Source of the DNA: an uncultured Candidatus Saccharibacteria bacterium
GTDB taxonomy: Bacteria; Patescibacteriota; Saccharimonadia; Saccharimonadales; Saccharimonadaceae
Length of the DNA: 64,000 nucleotides
Direction: 5' to 3'
NCBI GenBank assembly: GCA_947253945.1
Contig: CAMYAY010000005.1
Coordinates: 3,710 to 67,709 of the forward strand
This document shows, one piece after another, positions 52,273 through 61,327 of the stretch (position 1 is the stretch's first letter; every line of letters starts with the position of its first letter). The notes beneath the pieces are model-generated. The model saw only the letters and a program-made list of their open reading frames with translations, had not been told where the DNA came from and made no database searches. Position numbers and translations under genes: made by a program.

Positions 52273-52737
52273 TTACTTACGCTTCAGAGTTGACTTCGAG
52301 TGGCTGTCTTCGCGCTCAAACGCCGCTTCGTGCTCCATCTCAGAACGAAGCTTAAAGGCCTGACACTTGCCTTCGTTATCGCAATCAAGTGGCGAGTACT
52401 TGTAATCACAGTTACCATTACTCTCTTGCTTACCGTTCTTTGTGTAATTACACTGATCGCCGTGCAAAGTAAAGCCATGCGGGTCGGTAAATAAGGTCGG
52501 GTCAACCATCGGCAGATTGTCGCGACTAATCGCGCGCGGATAGTAATGGTGCTCCTTATAAAATACCTCCTTTAAGGCATAATACACGGTATTGATGGTC
52601 TGCTTGCGCTGCTGGTCGCGCTGCGCCACCTTAAGGTCGTTGCGCTGCAAAATGAAAAAAGTGCCTAAAATTATTAGAATGACAATGGCAAGCGTCATCT
52701 CAATCAGGGTAAAGCCCGCTTCGTTTCGTTTCTTCAT
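52273..52737 (-). CDS. Stand-alone type IV pilin-like protein
   Basis: 154 residues from ATG 52737. MKKRNEAG is followed by FTLIEMTLAIVILIILGTFF: a class III leader with Glu at mature position 5. Four Cys residues (QCNY, NCDY, DCDN, KCQA) could form disulfides in the C-terminal domain. It lies 29 kb from the main pilus locus. TAAAAT (52745-52750) is seven bases before this ATG and overlaps the upstream in-frame ATG, which favours the shorter start. Confidence 0.82.
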   Translation of the reverse strand: MKKRNEAGFTLIEMTLAIVILIILGTFFILQRNDLKVAQRDQQRKQTINTVYYALKEVFYKEHHYYPRAISRDNLPMVDPTLFTDPHGFTLHGDQCNYTKNGKQESNGNCDYKYSPLDCDNEGKCQAFKLRSEMEHEAAFEREDSHSKSTLKRK

Positions 52738-52757
52738 TACTATCATTTTAGCACACT

Positions 52758-53159
52758 TTAATTATGTTTGCCGGACAAGAAATCAAGCCACTGGTCAAGA
52801 TTAGAACGCTGTTCAAACTGCTGGTTAGTCTTGCCTTGGTTGGTATCAGCTACCTCGGCGCGCTTTAGTAGCACCAAATGCTCACCCGGCAGGGCCTTAC
52901 CTAATAGCGCCCGCGCCGATAGCTCCAAATACTCATTGGTCTTGTAATACGCCTGTTCCAAGCGCAAATTCTCATTCTGAATTTCAATCACCTGATTGTC
53001 GAGCACTCCTTGGTCGACTTGCCGCTGCAAACGGTAATTACGATTCATCACGTCGATAGTGATAGTCATAAAGCCAAGCCAAAAAACGGCCACGCCCACG
53101 ATAATCAACATACCGGGACTGGCCAACTTCGCAAATCTGACCTTTAATTGCTCAAGCAT
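52758..53159 (-). CDS. FtsB/DivIC-like septum formation initiator
   Basis: 133 residues. One membrane helix (about 17-36), a coiled coil (about 42-75), and YLELSARALLGKALPGEHLVLL, matching the FtsB/DivIC consensus after the coiled coil. It would bridge FtsQ/L in the divisome. TATAAT is seven bases before ATG. Confidence 0.82.
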   Translation of the reverse strand: MLEQLKVRFAKLASPGMLIIVGVAVFWLGFMTITIDVMNRNYRLQRQVDQGVLDNQVIEIQNENLRLEQAYYKTNEYLELSARALLGKALPGEHLVLLKRAEVADTNQGKTNQQFEQRSNLDQWLDFLSGKHN

Positions 53160-53185
53160 TACCGTTATTATAACACATTCTATGC

Positions 53186-53191
53186 TATAAT
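53186..53191 (+). promoter_or_regulatory. -10 element for tRNA-Ile(CAT)
   Basis: TATAAT nine bases before the tRNA gene. Confidence 0.5.
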
Positions 53192-53199
53192 ATTCGTAG

Positions 53200-53275
53200 C
53201 GGGGCGTAGCTCAGTGGTTAGAGCAGTCGGCTCATAACCGATTGGTCACTGGTTCAAACCCAGTCGCCCCGACCA
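53200..53275 (+). tRNA. tRNA with CAT anticodon, probably tRNA-Ile2 (lysidine target)
   Basis: Acceptor CGGGGCG/CGCCCCG, anticodon arm TCGG-CTCATAA-CCGA, T loop TTCAAAC and encoded CCA. The segment GAGCAGTCGGCTCATAACCG resembles known bacterial tRNA-Ile(CAT) more than elongator Met. TilS in this window would modify it. Confidence 0.65.
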
Positions 53276-53278
53276 ATC

Positions 53279-53563
53279 TTATTCAGCCTTTGGTGGCTGA
53301 TTTTTTGTTTCGGTATTACGTGGGTCGGTCGCAAGCTCCGCCTCAATTTCCTGCTGGCGGGCGCGATTTTGGTCCATCTGCATACTAGTGCGGTAAGTGT
53401 CATAGCCGCAACGGTCGTACTGCTCCCACTGCCAATCTAACTGGCCGTATTCTGCCGCCAACCGGCCAAGTTCGCCCTTCAGTCGGTCATAATACTCCGG
53501 CGTCCGTTCTACCTTTGGCGCCGGCGGATTCTTATCTTTGTTGCCAATAAAATGATATACCAT
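53279..53563 (-). CDS. Hypothetical protein, 94 aa
   Basis: 94 residues, charged, with a helical middle (PEYYDRLKGELGRLAAEYGQLDWQ) and no membrane segment. Unrecognised. It follows the 73-aa gene after a terminator and overlaps the tRNA terminator. Confidence 0.6.
   Translation of the reverse strand: MVYHFIGNKDKNPPAPKVERTPEYYDRLKGELGRLAAEYGQLDWQWEQYDRCGYDTYRTSMQMDQNRARQQEIEAELATDPRNTETKNQPPKAE
53283..53306 (+). terminator. Terminator of the CAT tRNA
   Basis: TCAGCC, six-base loop, GGCTGA, TTTTTT. It overlaps the 3' end of the convergent 94-aa gene. Confidence 0.75.
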
Positions 53564-53574
53564 AATTTCCTACC

Positions 53575-53595
53575 AAAAACGGGGCCAAGCCCCGC
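53575..53595 (-). terminator. Terminator of the 73-aa gene
   Basis: CGGGGC/GCCCCG stem with loop TTG and five T residues on minus. Confidence 0.8.
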
Positions 53596-53604
53596 TATCT
53601 TTAA

Positions 53605-53826
53605 CTAAGCTTCCTTGCGTCGTAAAGTCAATAGACCGTTACGTGGATTTTCTGCCACCACGCGGCCCTCTGGTACAGCCTCAAGTGGAGTTTCCTTACC
53701 ACTGTTGCCGCCAATATTCTTGGCGAAGAAGTAAATTGTCTGCTCGCGACCGCCGCGCAAAACGACTTTCTTCTCGTGTAGGTAGTATGTCACCCCCTTA
53801 GAATTTTGCTGTGAATAAACTGCCAT
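53605..53826 (-). CDS. Small conserved-type hypothetical protein, 73 aa
   Basis: 73 residues with beta-strand-like pattern (GVTYYLHEKKVVLRGGREQTIYFFAK) and a basic end RNGLLTLRRKEA. An AAAGGAGG site precedes ATG and a strong terminator follows, so it is a well-formed single-gene unit. No function recognised. Confidence 0.7.
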   Translation of the reverse strand: MAVYSQQNSKGVTYYLHEKKVVLRGGREQTIYFFAKNIGGNSGKETPLEAVPEGRVVAENPRNGLLTLRRKEA

Positions 53827-53867
53827 GTTCCTCCTTTTAGTTTACCTTTGCATAATATACTATACTG

Positions 53868-54548
53868 TTATGCTGTGTCAATAGTTTTACCACTATTACG
53901 GCGACGTTTTACTACTGTTATCACAGACACCACCACACACCACGCTAAGTCAATAACGATTGCTACTACTATTAACATAGCTAGAATCACCAACCAGCCC
54001 GCCAAGTCGAAGCTAAAGCGCGGCGCTAAATAGTCAACGTAATAGAGGCTGGGATCAACCTTTAACGGCGCGCGCTCCAGATTGTGCTGCCCAACCTGCT
54101 GCGAGACACAAGAGGCTAGTGCTGGATAGCCACCCGCCGCCAACTTGTCGCCGCAAGCTCGCTCCGCCCGATGGTAAGCGTCTTTATCGATAGTTGCAAA
54201 TGTCTGCTCCATCGCCTGCTGGACGGCGTTGTTATAAACCGTTTGAAGCGCAATCTTACCTGTAGTGGTATTCATGTGCGCCAAAGTATAACGATGCAAC
54301 CGGCGCGCCGCTGCCTGCACAGCTTCAATGCGCCCCGTCTTATCTGCCTGCACCACCTCATCGCGTAGTTGCAACATCCGCAAATTATTTGACCGCAAAG
54401 CCACGGCAATTAAAGGCACTAGAATGATAAGCATCACCAAGCCACCAGCTAACACCGCCAATCTTACATCAAACTTAGCGCGCACAGGCGTTATCTGAAA
54501 TTCACCCGTCGTGGCAGTGGTGCTTTGCGACTCAAAATTAATCTTCAC
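53868..54548 (-). CDS. Two-helix membrane protein of unknown function
   Basis: 226 residues, GTG start. A soluble start, one membrane helix (about 31-50), an extracytoplasmic helical domain with two Cys residues (RACGD and ASCVS), a second membrane helix (about 184-205) and a basic cytoplasmic end. Unrecognised. Confidence 0.65.
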   Translation of the reverse strand: MKINFESQSTTATTGEFQITPVRAKFDVRLAVLAGGLVMLIILVPLIAVALRSNNLRMLQLRDEVVQADKTGRIEAVQAAARRLHRYTLAHMNTTTGKIALQTVYNNAVQQAMEQTFATIDKDAYHRAERACGDKLAAGGYPALASCVSQQVGQHNLERAPLKVDPSLYYVDYLAPRFSFDLAGWLVILAMLIVVAIVIDLAWCVVVSVITVVKRRRNSGKTIDTA

Positions 54549-54569
54549 TTACCTAAATTATAGCACAAG

Positions 54570-55247
54570 CTAAATCAAATGAGCGCGCAAATAGTGAATC
54601 GGTTTACCTTCGGCACGATAGCGCGCCTCATAACTTGTCATCACGCGCGCATCCGCCGCTTCGCTAACCTCCGGCGCGTCATGTAGATCGTCTGTCGTGT
54701 AATCCACCTGCCAAGGCGCAGTAAATTGCGGTACTGACCAACTAAAGAGTGGCGCATTATCAGTCTTAAACTCCAACTGCCCGGTCGGTTTTAGTAGCGC
54801 CCGGTAGTCCTTTAAGCGCGCCGCGTTGGTTAAGCGATGCTTAATATTCGACTCTTGCGGCCACGGGTCAGGAAAAGTTATCCACAGGTTATCCACACTG
54901 TGTAAATCAAATAAATCAGTCAGCTGCTTCGCCTCCGTCCAGAGGTAAAAAATGTTAGTCAAATTATCCGCTAGCGCCGCCTTTGCGCCCAAATACAGCC
55001 GGTCAGACTTACGATCTACCGCCACAAAAGTTCGCTCCGGATGCCGCCGCGCAAGCTCGGTTAAAAATAACCCCGAGCCAGCACCGACTTCCACCGTCAA
55101 ACTAGTGGTATTTTGTAGCAAAGTTGCGCGCTGCGACTGCCACGTCGCCGTATCGTAGCAGTTACTGAGTGTCTGGAATACTGCAAACTTATAGAGCTTG
55201 CGCTTCCGCGTAATAATAAAGTCATTGGGATTTATCGCCTGATTCAT
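54570..55247 (-). CDS. trmB: tRNA (guanine-N7)-methyltransferase
   Basis: 225 residues. SAM motif VEVGAGSGLFLTELA, FVAVDRKSDRLY and the family signature ITFPDPWPQESNIKHRL. It makes m7G46 in tRNA. Confidence 0.95.
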   Translation of the reverse strand: MNQAINPNDFIITRKRKLYKFAVFQTLSNCYDTATWQSQRATLLQNTTSLTVEVGAGSGLFLTELARRHPERTFVAVDRKSDRLYLGAKAALADNLTNIFYLWTEAKQLTDLFDLHSVDNLWITFPDPWPQESNIKHRLTNAARLKDYRALLKPTGQLEFKTDNAPLFSWSVPQFTAPWQVDYTTDDLHDAPEVSEAADARVMTSYEARYRAEGKPIHYLRAHLI

Positions 55248-55301
55248 CTTGGTTATTGTAGCAAATTACCGCAAATTCGGCCAATCTGCTACAATAGGAA
55301 T

Positions 55302-56156
55302 ATGGATATGTCTATTTTTACCAGCCGCATCGAACAGTGGTTTACCCACATCAACTGGGCTGGTATTATCATCGCCCTTGTCGTTGGCTTGATTGCCTAC
55401 AAGATGACTAGCCGGTCGGTGCAATTTATCATCCGCCATGCCACTCATAAAATCCCACACGAGACCAAGTTGCAGCTCTCCGAGCGTAAAAAGCGTCTCC
55501 GCACCCTTGGCGGACTCTTTGCAATGGTTATTAAAGTCATTATCGCACTCACCGTCACCTATACCATCCTGAAAGAATTCGGCATTAATTTGGCGCCAAT
55601 TCTCGCTAGCGCTGGAATCCTTGGTGTGGCACTTGGTTTTGGCGCACAGAGTATCGTAAAAGACTGTCTCGCCGGCTTCTTTATCGTCCTTGAAAACCAA
55701 TATCGCGTTGGTGACTACGTCATCATCCATAGCACCGGCAGCACAAATTGCGAAGGCACCGTCACTGCTATTTCACTCCGTCGCACCGCCCTGCGCGACC
55801 ACGGCGGCAATTTTCACTTCATCCCGAACGGCGGCATTATTGAGGTCACCAACCGCACCATGGGCTACTCGCAGTTCCGCTTCGTCTTTGCTGTCCAATC
55901 TAACACCAACGTCGATGACATTGTCGATATTGTAAACCGCGTTGGGCGCGAGATGGCAAACGACGCCAAGTGGGGCAAGGATATTGTCGACCCGCCACAT
56001 TACGACGAGTTTGGTGAAATCGGCGCCAACGGAATGAACGTTAAGGCAGTTGGCACTTGCATGCCGGGGCAACAGTGGCGTGTTTGCGCGGAATTTAAAA
56101 AGCGGTTAATTATTGAGCTACAAAAATCTGATGTGACAATCGCTGATGTCAATTAG
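55302..56156 (+). CDS. mscS: Small-conductance mechanosensitive channel (MscS family)
   Basis: 284 residues. Three membrane helices, the pore helix with GVALGFGAQSIVKDCLAGFFI, and the beta domain with YRVGDYVII and FIPNGGIIEVTN. It releases solutes under osmotic downshock. TACAAT (55290-55295) is six bases before ATG. Confidence 0.94.
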   Translation: MDMSIFTSRIEQWFTHINWAGIIIALVVGLIAYKMTSRSVQFIIRHATHKIPHETKLQLSERKKRLRTLGGLFAMVIKVIIALTVTYTILKEFGINLAPILASAGILGVALGFGAQSIVKDCLAGFFIVLENQYRVGDYVIIHSTGSTNCEGTVTAISLRRTALRDHGGNFHFIPNGGIIEVTNRTMGYSQFRFVFAVQSNTNVDDIVDIVNRVGREMANDAKWGKDIVDPPHYDEFGEIGANGMNVKAVGTCMPGQQWRVCAEFKKRLIIELQKSDVTIADVN

Positions 56157-56164
56157 GGGGGTAA

Positions 56165-56626
56165 ATGGATAATTCGAAGCGCGACCAAATATTTATTAAT
56201 GTTTGTCAATTAATTGCCAACAATTTACACAGTCTCCATCCCGACGCAACCGATGGCGGCGTGTTTGTGCGACTCGCCCGCAATCCAGAGACTAATTCAT
56301 TACAGCTCACTAGCCTTAATGTCTATCGCTCCGGCAATAATACCGACGACTTCGCTACCTCATCATGGCAAATTACCGACCGGCAAATTTACCAGGGATT
56401 TAGTGATCTTTGGCTGGCAAGCGACCGTAGCTGGTTTAACGCAATGTTTTGCATCAATCTCACTACTGGGCAAATTACCAGCAAGTTTATTCCTAAAACC
56501 GAGCAGGACGTACCATGGATTTATCAAGATCCAACCGAGCCAAGTACCGCGCCAATGTTTGATTATCTCACTATCAAACGCCCTTATCTCGACGCCATCA
56601 AGCAGCTAACTCAACAACATCAGTAA
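56165..56626 (+). CDS. Hypothetical protein, 153 aa
   Basis: 153 residues, soluble, mixed alpha/beta, with DRSWFNAMFCINLTTGQITSKFI and a C-terminal YLDAIKQL helix. The layout is loosely like YezG/DUF600-type immunity proteins, but this is weak. Eight bases after mscS with a G-rich site before ATG, so likely cotranscribed. Confidence 0.6.
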   Translation: MDNSKRDQIFINVCQLIANNLHSLHPDATDGGVFVRLARNPETNSLQLTSLNVYRSGNNTDDFATSSWQITDRQIYQGFSDLWLASDRSWFNAMFCINLTTGQITSKFIPKTEQDVPWIYQDPTEPSTAPMFDYLTIKRPYLDAIKQLTQQHQ

Positions 56627-56635
56627 TAAATACAA

Positions 56636-56658
56636 AAGAGGCCTATTGTAGGCCTCTT
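56636..56658. terminator. Terminator between the 153-aa gene and tRNA-Pro
   Basis: AAGAGGCCT, loop ATTGT, AGGCCTCTT. Confidence 0.75.
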
Positions 56659-56668
56659 ATAATTATGC

Positions 56669-56744
56669 TGGTCGGGGCGACCCGATTCGAACGGGCGACC
56701 TCAGCGTCCCGAACGCTGCGCGCTACCAGCTGCGCTACGCCCCG
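56669..56744 (-). tRNA. tRNA-Pro (anticodon CGG)
   Basis: Acceptor CGGGGCG/CGCCCCG, anticodon arm CAGCG-TTCGGGA-CGCTG, T loop TTCGAAT and encoded CCA. Second proline tRNA of the window. Confidence 0.95.
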
Positions 56745-56770
56745 CCAGACAAGTCTAATTATAACACAGT

Positions 56771-58495
56771 CTAGCGGCGGCCGCCACGCTTTGGCTTCGC
56801 TACTGTAGTAGTGTTGCCACCCATCAACTCTTGCAGTTGCTTCTGATTGACTGCCCCGCCACGACTGCTAGCTGCGCTATTATCTAGCTTCGCGCCGGCG
56901 CCAAATACTACAATAAAGTCCGCCTCTGTCTTGTAATTCGCTAGATCGCCATCAACCACGGTAACGCCATACTTCTGTTGCAATGCCTTTGTAGTGGCCG
57001 GTAAATTCTGATTGCGACGATAAATCTTCACCGACTCAGTTTGGTCTTGAGTTGGCGCGTTACCAACCTGCCCCACCTTGTAGTGCTCGCGCTTCAGCGT
57101 CTCAGCCTTATTAGCAGCAAGACCAACCGTCTTTGAGGCATTCAAAACATCAATCGTGGCTGACTCATGCGTATCATTCATCGCACCCGAGAGGTTGTCT
57201 GCCACATACTTCTGAATCTGCGAGTAATCAAACACACCTGCTACTGGCGCTTCACCCTTGTATGACCCGCCTTCCGTGTAGCTAGCCACCAAATCCGGGC
57301 CACCATCAAGGCGCTGCACCAGCGGCAAATGACGAATGTCTTGATTCTTAATCGACTTCGCAAGGTCTACCAGTGTCTGAACATTAGTGGCGTCAAAATT
57401 GGTTACCATATTGCCACCAATGGCATCAATTAAGCTATTAACTGCCACCACATTAAGTAGAGTGTTGGCACTAAGCATCTTCGCTTGTACGGCTGTCAAA
57501 ATCCGCTGCTGATTCTGCTCACGCGCATAGTTGCCACCCGCGAGACCATAGTCGCCCTTATTATGATTACGCGCCCGCGCTAACGCCAAAGCCCGCTCAC
57601 CATTGAGATGAACCACTTGCCCTTGTTTGTAGCGAATCTTCGTACCCGAATCATAAATACCGCGCTTATCCGAGCTCTCAATCTTGATATCAACACCGCC
57701 CACAGCATCAACGATTTGCGTCAGCGCCGACCAATCAGCATGGGCGTAGTACTGAATATCTAGCCCTAAAATACTACCCGCCTTTGCCATCAGCGCCCTA
57801 GCGCCTTCTGGCTCGTTCTTATTGTTTTTATTGTTGAAATAATACACTTCATTCAACTTACCGGTGTTATGTTGACCAGCTGCGTTACTGTATTTAACAT
57901 ACAAGTCGCGCGGCAAGGATATCATATAAGCATTTTTCTTCTCCTGGTCGACCGACAGCACCATAATTGAATCAGTCAGCATAGCACCATCCCAAGCGTC
58001 GGCCTTCATTGAATAGCCAGAGGTGCCAAAAATTAAGATGTTACTCCGACCGTTTTGGTCGGTCTTTAACTTAGCTTTCGTAGTAAGAACGCTAAGGAAG
58101 TTACCCTTAAATACCTTATTGCCAGCCATAAACACCTTCGCACCAAAATAGCCCACCACTAATAATAGTAGTAGAACTAAGGCTAGAATCACACGCTTGA
58201 TAATCTTTTTAACATTTCGTGGCTTTGGAGCGCAGTGACGTTGTAACGACTGTGGCTCGTTAGGTTCAGTGTCGCCCTCAGTGAGATTATTTAGCGAATC
58301 CTTGACGTCGTCCATCATTTTGGCGTCAAACTCGCGGTCGTCTTGCTTAGTCTCGGCGATAGTGCGCCGGCGCGGGGCTCTGGTCACGACAATTTCGTCT
58401 TCATCAGCGGAATCGACTCTAATTTCGCCGTCATGGTGTCTAGTGGTGGGATGTAGGACAAAGCCGTCTACATCGCTGTGATTCTTCCTTGTCAT
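56771..58495 (-). CDS. LytR-CpsA-Psr (LCP) family glycopolymer ligase
   Basis: 574 residues from ATG 58495. A charged cytoplasmic region of about 100 residues, one membrane helix (about 108-128), an LCP domain with SLPRDLYVKY, VDAVGGVDI and ALALARARNHNKGDYG, and a C-terminal LytR_C domain (TIDVLNASKTVGLAANKAETL). LCP enzymes attach undecaprenyl-linked glycopolymers to peptidoglycan, fitting the sugar-transfer genes that follow. Confidence 0.92.
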   Translation of the reverse strand: MTRKNHSDVDGFVLHPTTRHHDGEIRVDSADEDEIVVTRAPRRRTIAETKQDDREFDAKMMDDVKDSLNNLTEGDTEPNEPQSLQRHCAPKPRNVKKIIKRVILALVLLLLLVVGYFGAKVFMAGNKVFKGNFLSVLTTKAKLKTDQNGRSNILIFGTSGYSMKADAWDGAMLTDSIMVLSVDQEKKNAYMISLPRDLYVKYSNAAGQHNTGKLNEVYYFNNKNNKNEPEGARALMAKAGSILGLDIQYYAHADWSALTQIVDAVGGVDIKIESSDKRGIYDSGTKIRYKQGQVVHLNGERALALARARNHNKGDYGLAGGNYAREQNQQRILTAVQAKMLSANTLLNVVAVNSLIDAIGGNMVTNFDATNVQTLVDLAKSIKNQDIRHLPLVQRLDGGPDLVASYTEGGSYKGEAPVAGVFDYSQIQKYVADNLSGAMNDTHESATIDVLNASKTVGLAANKAETLKREHYKVGQVGNAPTQDQTESVKIYRRNQNLPATTKALQQKYGVTVVDGDLANYKTEADFIVVFGAGAKLDNSAASSRGGAVNQKQLQELMGGNTTTVAKPKRGGRR

Positions 58496-58564
58496 AAGCA
58501 TTAATATTTTAACAAAAATTCGTTACAACTGCAATAATACCACTGATTATAGTATAATATAAGT

Positions 58565-59974
58565 ATGCAAGCCCGAATCACTTTACGCTTTATTTTTACC
58601 TTAATTGTTGGTGACATTTTAGCCATCTTGGGCGCCTATTCGCTCGCTTATATCTGGCGCATGAAAATCATCACCGACCCAGTACAGACTTTTGTCTCGG
58701 CGCGCGCCTTCTTTATGTCACTACTCCTCCTCCTACCGTTTAACTTAATTATCTTCAGCCTGATTGGCCTCTATCGCCATCAGCGCACCGTCATGAAGTT
58801 GGTGTGCCGCCTCCTGGTCGGCGCCTTCGCTGCCATGCTCTTTATGGTGTTCGTGGATTACTTTCACGTCGACCCAATTTTCCCAGCCAAAAAGGTGGTA
58901 GTGTACGGCTTTATACTCTCAATTATACTTCTGGGGCTTGAACGCAGCTTTCTCTATGGCATGCGTTACCTCATTCATCGCTGGTCATCAGGACTACCTA
59001 AGGTTTTAGTAGTCGGCACCAGTGCCGTAGCCCACGCCATCGTGCAAGCGATTCAACAGCCCGGCAGTGGTTACGAACTAGCTGGCGTGGTTGGCGACCG
59101 GAGACTGCGTTGGACAACATTTAAGACCTTTGACGAAGCCACTTTGGCTGTCCAGCCAGACTTAATTATTCAAGCCAATTCGCCCATTGAAACTAAAATC
59201 AACCCCGCGTACCTCAGTTACGCTGAAACCCATTACGCCGACTTTAAGTTCGTGCCAACCGACACTAGTGAGCTCGGCCGCAAGCTCGAAATGGAACTAT
59301 TTATGGGCGATGTACCGGTGATGTCAGTTCGCCCAACCCAGCTAATCGGCTGGCGGCGCGTCTTTAAGCGACTCTTCGACCTTATCGCTAGCTTCTGTGG
59401 CTTAGTGGCTCTCTCTCCACTCTTCCTAATAATTTATCTAGCCGAGAAGCTCAGCGACCCACACGGCAGCGCGCTCTTCCATCAAACTCGCCTCACGCGC
59501 GGCGACCAACAGTTCCAGCTCTATAAATTCCGCACACAGTACGCCAAATACGACGGCACCACACCCGAGCAAGCTTTCACAATGATGGGTAAACCAGAAT
59601 TAATCAAGCACTACCGCGCTAACGGCGACTTTTTGGAACACGACCCGCGCGTCACCAAGATTGGCCACTTTTTACGCAAGTACTCGCTCGACGAACTACC
59701 TCAGTTATTTAACGTTCTCCGCGGCGATATCTCACTTGTTGGCCCACGCGCCCTCATTCCTGAAGAGCTCAACAGCTACGCCAATAAGCACACCATTCTC
59801 AACGTTAAATCCGGTATCACCGGCCTTGCGCAAATCTCCGGTCGGCGCGACTTGCCGTGGGAACAGCGTCGCAAGCTCGACGTTTACTACGTCCAGCACT
59901 GGACTTATCTGATGGATTTACGCATTCTCTTTCAGACCTTTTGGCAGGTGCTGACTGGACGCGGCGCTAAATAG
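58565..59974 (+). CDS. Polyprenyl-phosphate sugar-1-phosphate transferase (WcaJ/WbaP type)
   Basis: 469 residues. Four N-terminal membrane helices, a CoA-binding-like middle, a fifth hydrophobic segment (about 275-297), and the bacterial sugar transferase domain (KRLFDLIAS; HQTRLTRGDQQFQLYKFRT; LRKYSLDELPQLFNVLRGDISLVGPR). It starts lipid-linked glycan synthesis. TATAAT (58553-58558) is six bases before ATG. Its last 57 bases overlap the convergent ligase gene. Confidence 0.93.
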   Translation: MQARITLRFIFTLIVGDILAILGAYSLAYIWRMKIITDPVQTFVSARAFFMSLLLLLPFNLIIFSLIGLYRHQRTVMKLVCRLLVGAFAAMLFMVFVDYFHVDPIFPAKKVVVYGFILSIILLGLERSFLYGMRYLIHRWSSGLPKVLVVGTSAVAHAIVQAIQQPGSGYELAGVVGDRRLRWTTFKTFDEATLAVQPDLIIQANSPIETKINPAYLSYAETHYADFKFVPTDTSELGRKLEMELFMGDVPVMSVRPTQLIGWRRVFKRLFDLIASFCGLVALSPLFLIIYLAEKLSDPHGSALFHQTRLTRGDQQFQLYKFRTQYAKYDGTTPEQAFTMMGKPELIKHYRANGDFLEHDPRVTKIGHFLRKYSLDELPQLFNVLRGDISLVGPRALIPEELNSYANKHTILNVKSGITGLAQISGRRDLPWEQRRKLDVYYVQHWTYLMDLRILFQTFWQVLTGRGAK

Positions 59975-61327
59975 CACCCCTAGCGCAATAAAAACATGGA
60001 GGGCATTCGGTAGCCCGCTAAAGAAGCAATACTGCGCCGCAAAGGCTGCGAGTAGCGCCAACATTAAGCTCGACCGCCGCCCGTGATAAATTAGGTAACC
60101 AATTATCCCCAGAAGTAACAAGAGCCCGATTAGTCCGCGCTCTTGTAGCACCTCAATAAATTCATTCTGCACAATTTCCTTGGTCCAAGTACTGTGGTGC
60201 AACTTGGCTAGCTCCACCCCAAAAGACCCTAAGCCGGTACCAAATAACTGGCTTGTCAAATTATGGCGCCAAATTGTTAAAGCATCGTGACTAAACGCCA
60301 CGCGCACGTTAGTTGACTCTGCCACGTAGCCATTAAAGCGCGGCGCCGGCTGAGCTGAGTCCGGATAAACTGCTGGCGCCGCTCGCTTCGGTAGCTTAAT
60401 TTTATTGAGGCTAAGTTGCTCCACTACTTTACTAGTCGTATCATACCAACTCACGTGGTATTGACTAAGCTGCGCCGCCACGCACTGCAGCCCCAGCGAC
60501 ACGATAAACGCCACAACTAGCCAGCCAGCGCTTACTAGCCCACGCCGCCACTGCCGATAATGCATTACCAAAAGTACCACAAAGCCTAGCCCTAACGCGT
60601 AGATGGCGCCACGCGACAATGTAAGAAAAATAATTACTAAGTAAAGTAAGAGTAACCCCATCTCAAGACGGCTCGCTCGCCGATTGAGGTAGCGCCACAA
60701 TATTAGTAGACTTGGCAGCAACATTAAGTTGCCCAAAAACTGCGGCTCAATCGCTAAGCCATTTGGACGCACAAAGCCAAATTGCGTTGCCGTACAACCA
60801 AGGCAAAGCCAGAGATTTGGCTGGCCGTGGCACGTGCTCCACCAAATACCACCCACTAGCTGGCCGATAGCTAAAACCGCCACCACAGTTGCGCCAACCA
60901 TTAAAAGTCGCCTTAGGCTTGGCAGTAGACGCTTCACCTCTGCTTGGCGCAGCTTCAACGCTATCACTACAACCGCCAGTAGCGCCGTCACACCCGCCAC
61001 TAGCACGCCGCGCAGGCGGTTGCTCGACCAAATAACACTGACTGCGCTATATAAGGTAAACGCCGCAGCTAGATAAACTAGCCAGTCGCCCTTGAGATGG
61101 CGCCGCTCGCGCCAGATTGCGCCCAAACTCATCGCGCCCAGCACTGCCACATAAATTAACGCTAGCGATAACTCAAGATTCATACTGGCGTTACGACCAA
61201 GGTGAATAATCGGCTGGTATGAGAACCACAGTAACAGTGGTGCAAGCAGTAGCGTTCCGCCCCACCAGCTCGTCGGCCAAACCGGTAATAACCAGTGCCA
61301 CTTCTGACGTGATTTAGCGTCTGGCAT
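59918..61327 (-). CDS. O-antigen ligase-like membrane protein (Wzy/WaaL family)
   Basis: 469 residues with 10-12 membrane segments and a large loop (about 300-380) before GTGLGSFGVELAKLH and FIEVLQERGLIGLLLLLGI, the Wzy_C pattern. It polymerises or ligates lipid-linked glycans. Its start overlaps the GT4 stop by 14 bases; its 3' end is antisense to the sugar transferase gene. Confidence 0.85.
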   Translation of the reverse strand: MPDAKSRQKWHWLLPVWPTSWWGGTLLLAPLLLWFSYQPIIHLGRNASMNLELSLALIYVAVLGAMSLGAIWRERRHLKGDWLVYLAAAFTLYSAVSVIWSSNRLRGVLVAGVTALLAVVVIALKLRQAEVKRLLPSLRRLLMVGATVVAVLAIGQLVGGIWWSTCHGQPNLWLCLGCTATQFGFVRPNGLAIEPQFLGNLMLLPSLLILWRYLNRRASRLEMGLLLLYLVIIFLTLSRGAIYALGLGFVVLLVMHYRQWRRGLVSAGWLVVAFIVSLGLQCVAAQLSQYHVSWYDTTSKVVEQLSLNKIKLPKRAAPAVYPDSAQPAPRFNGYVAESTNVRVAFSHDALTIWRHNLTSQLFGTGLGSFGVELAKLHHSTWTKEIVQNEFIEVLQERGLIGLLLLLGIIGYLIYHGRRSSLMLALLAAFAAQYCFFSGLPNALHVFIALGVLFSAASSQHLPKGLKENA

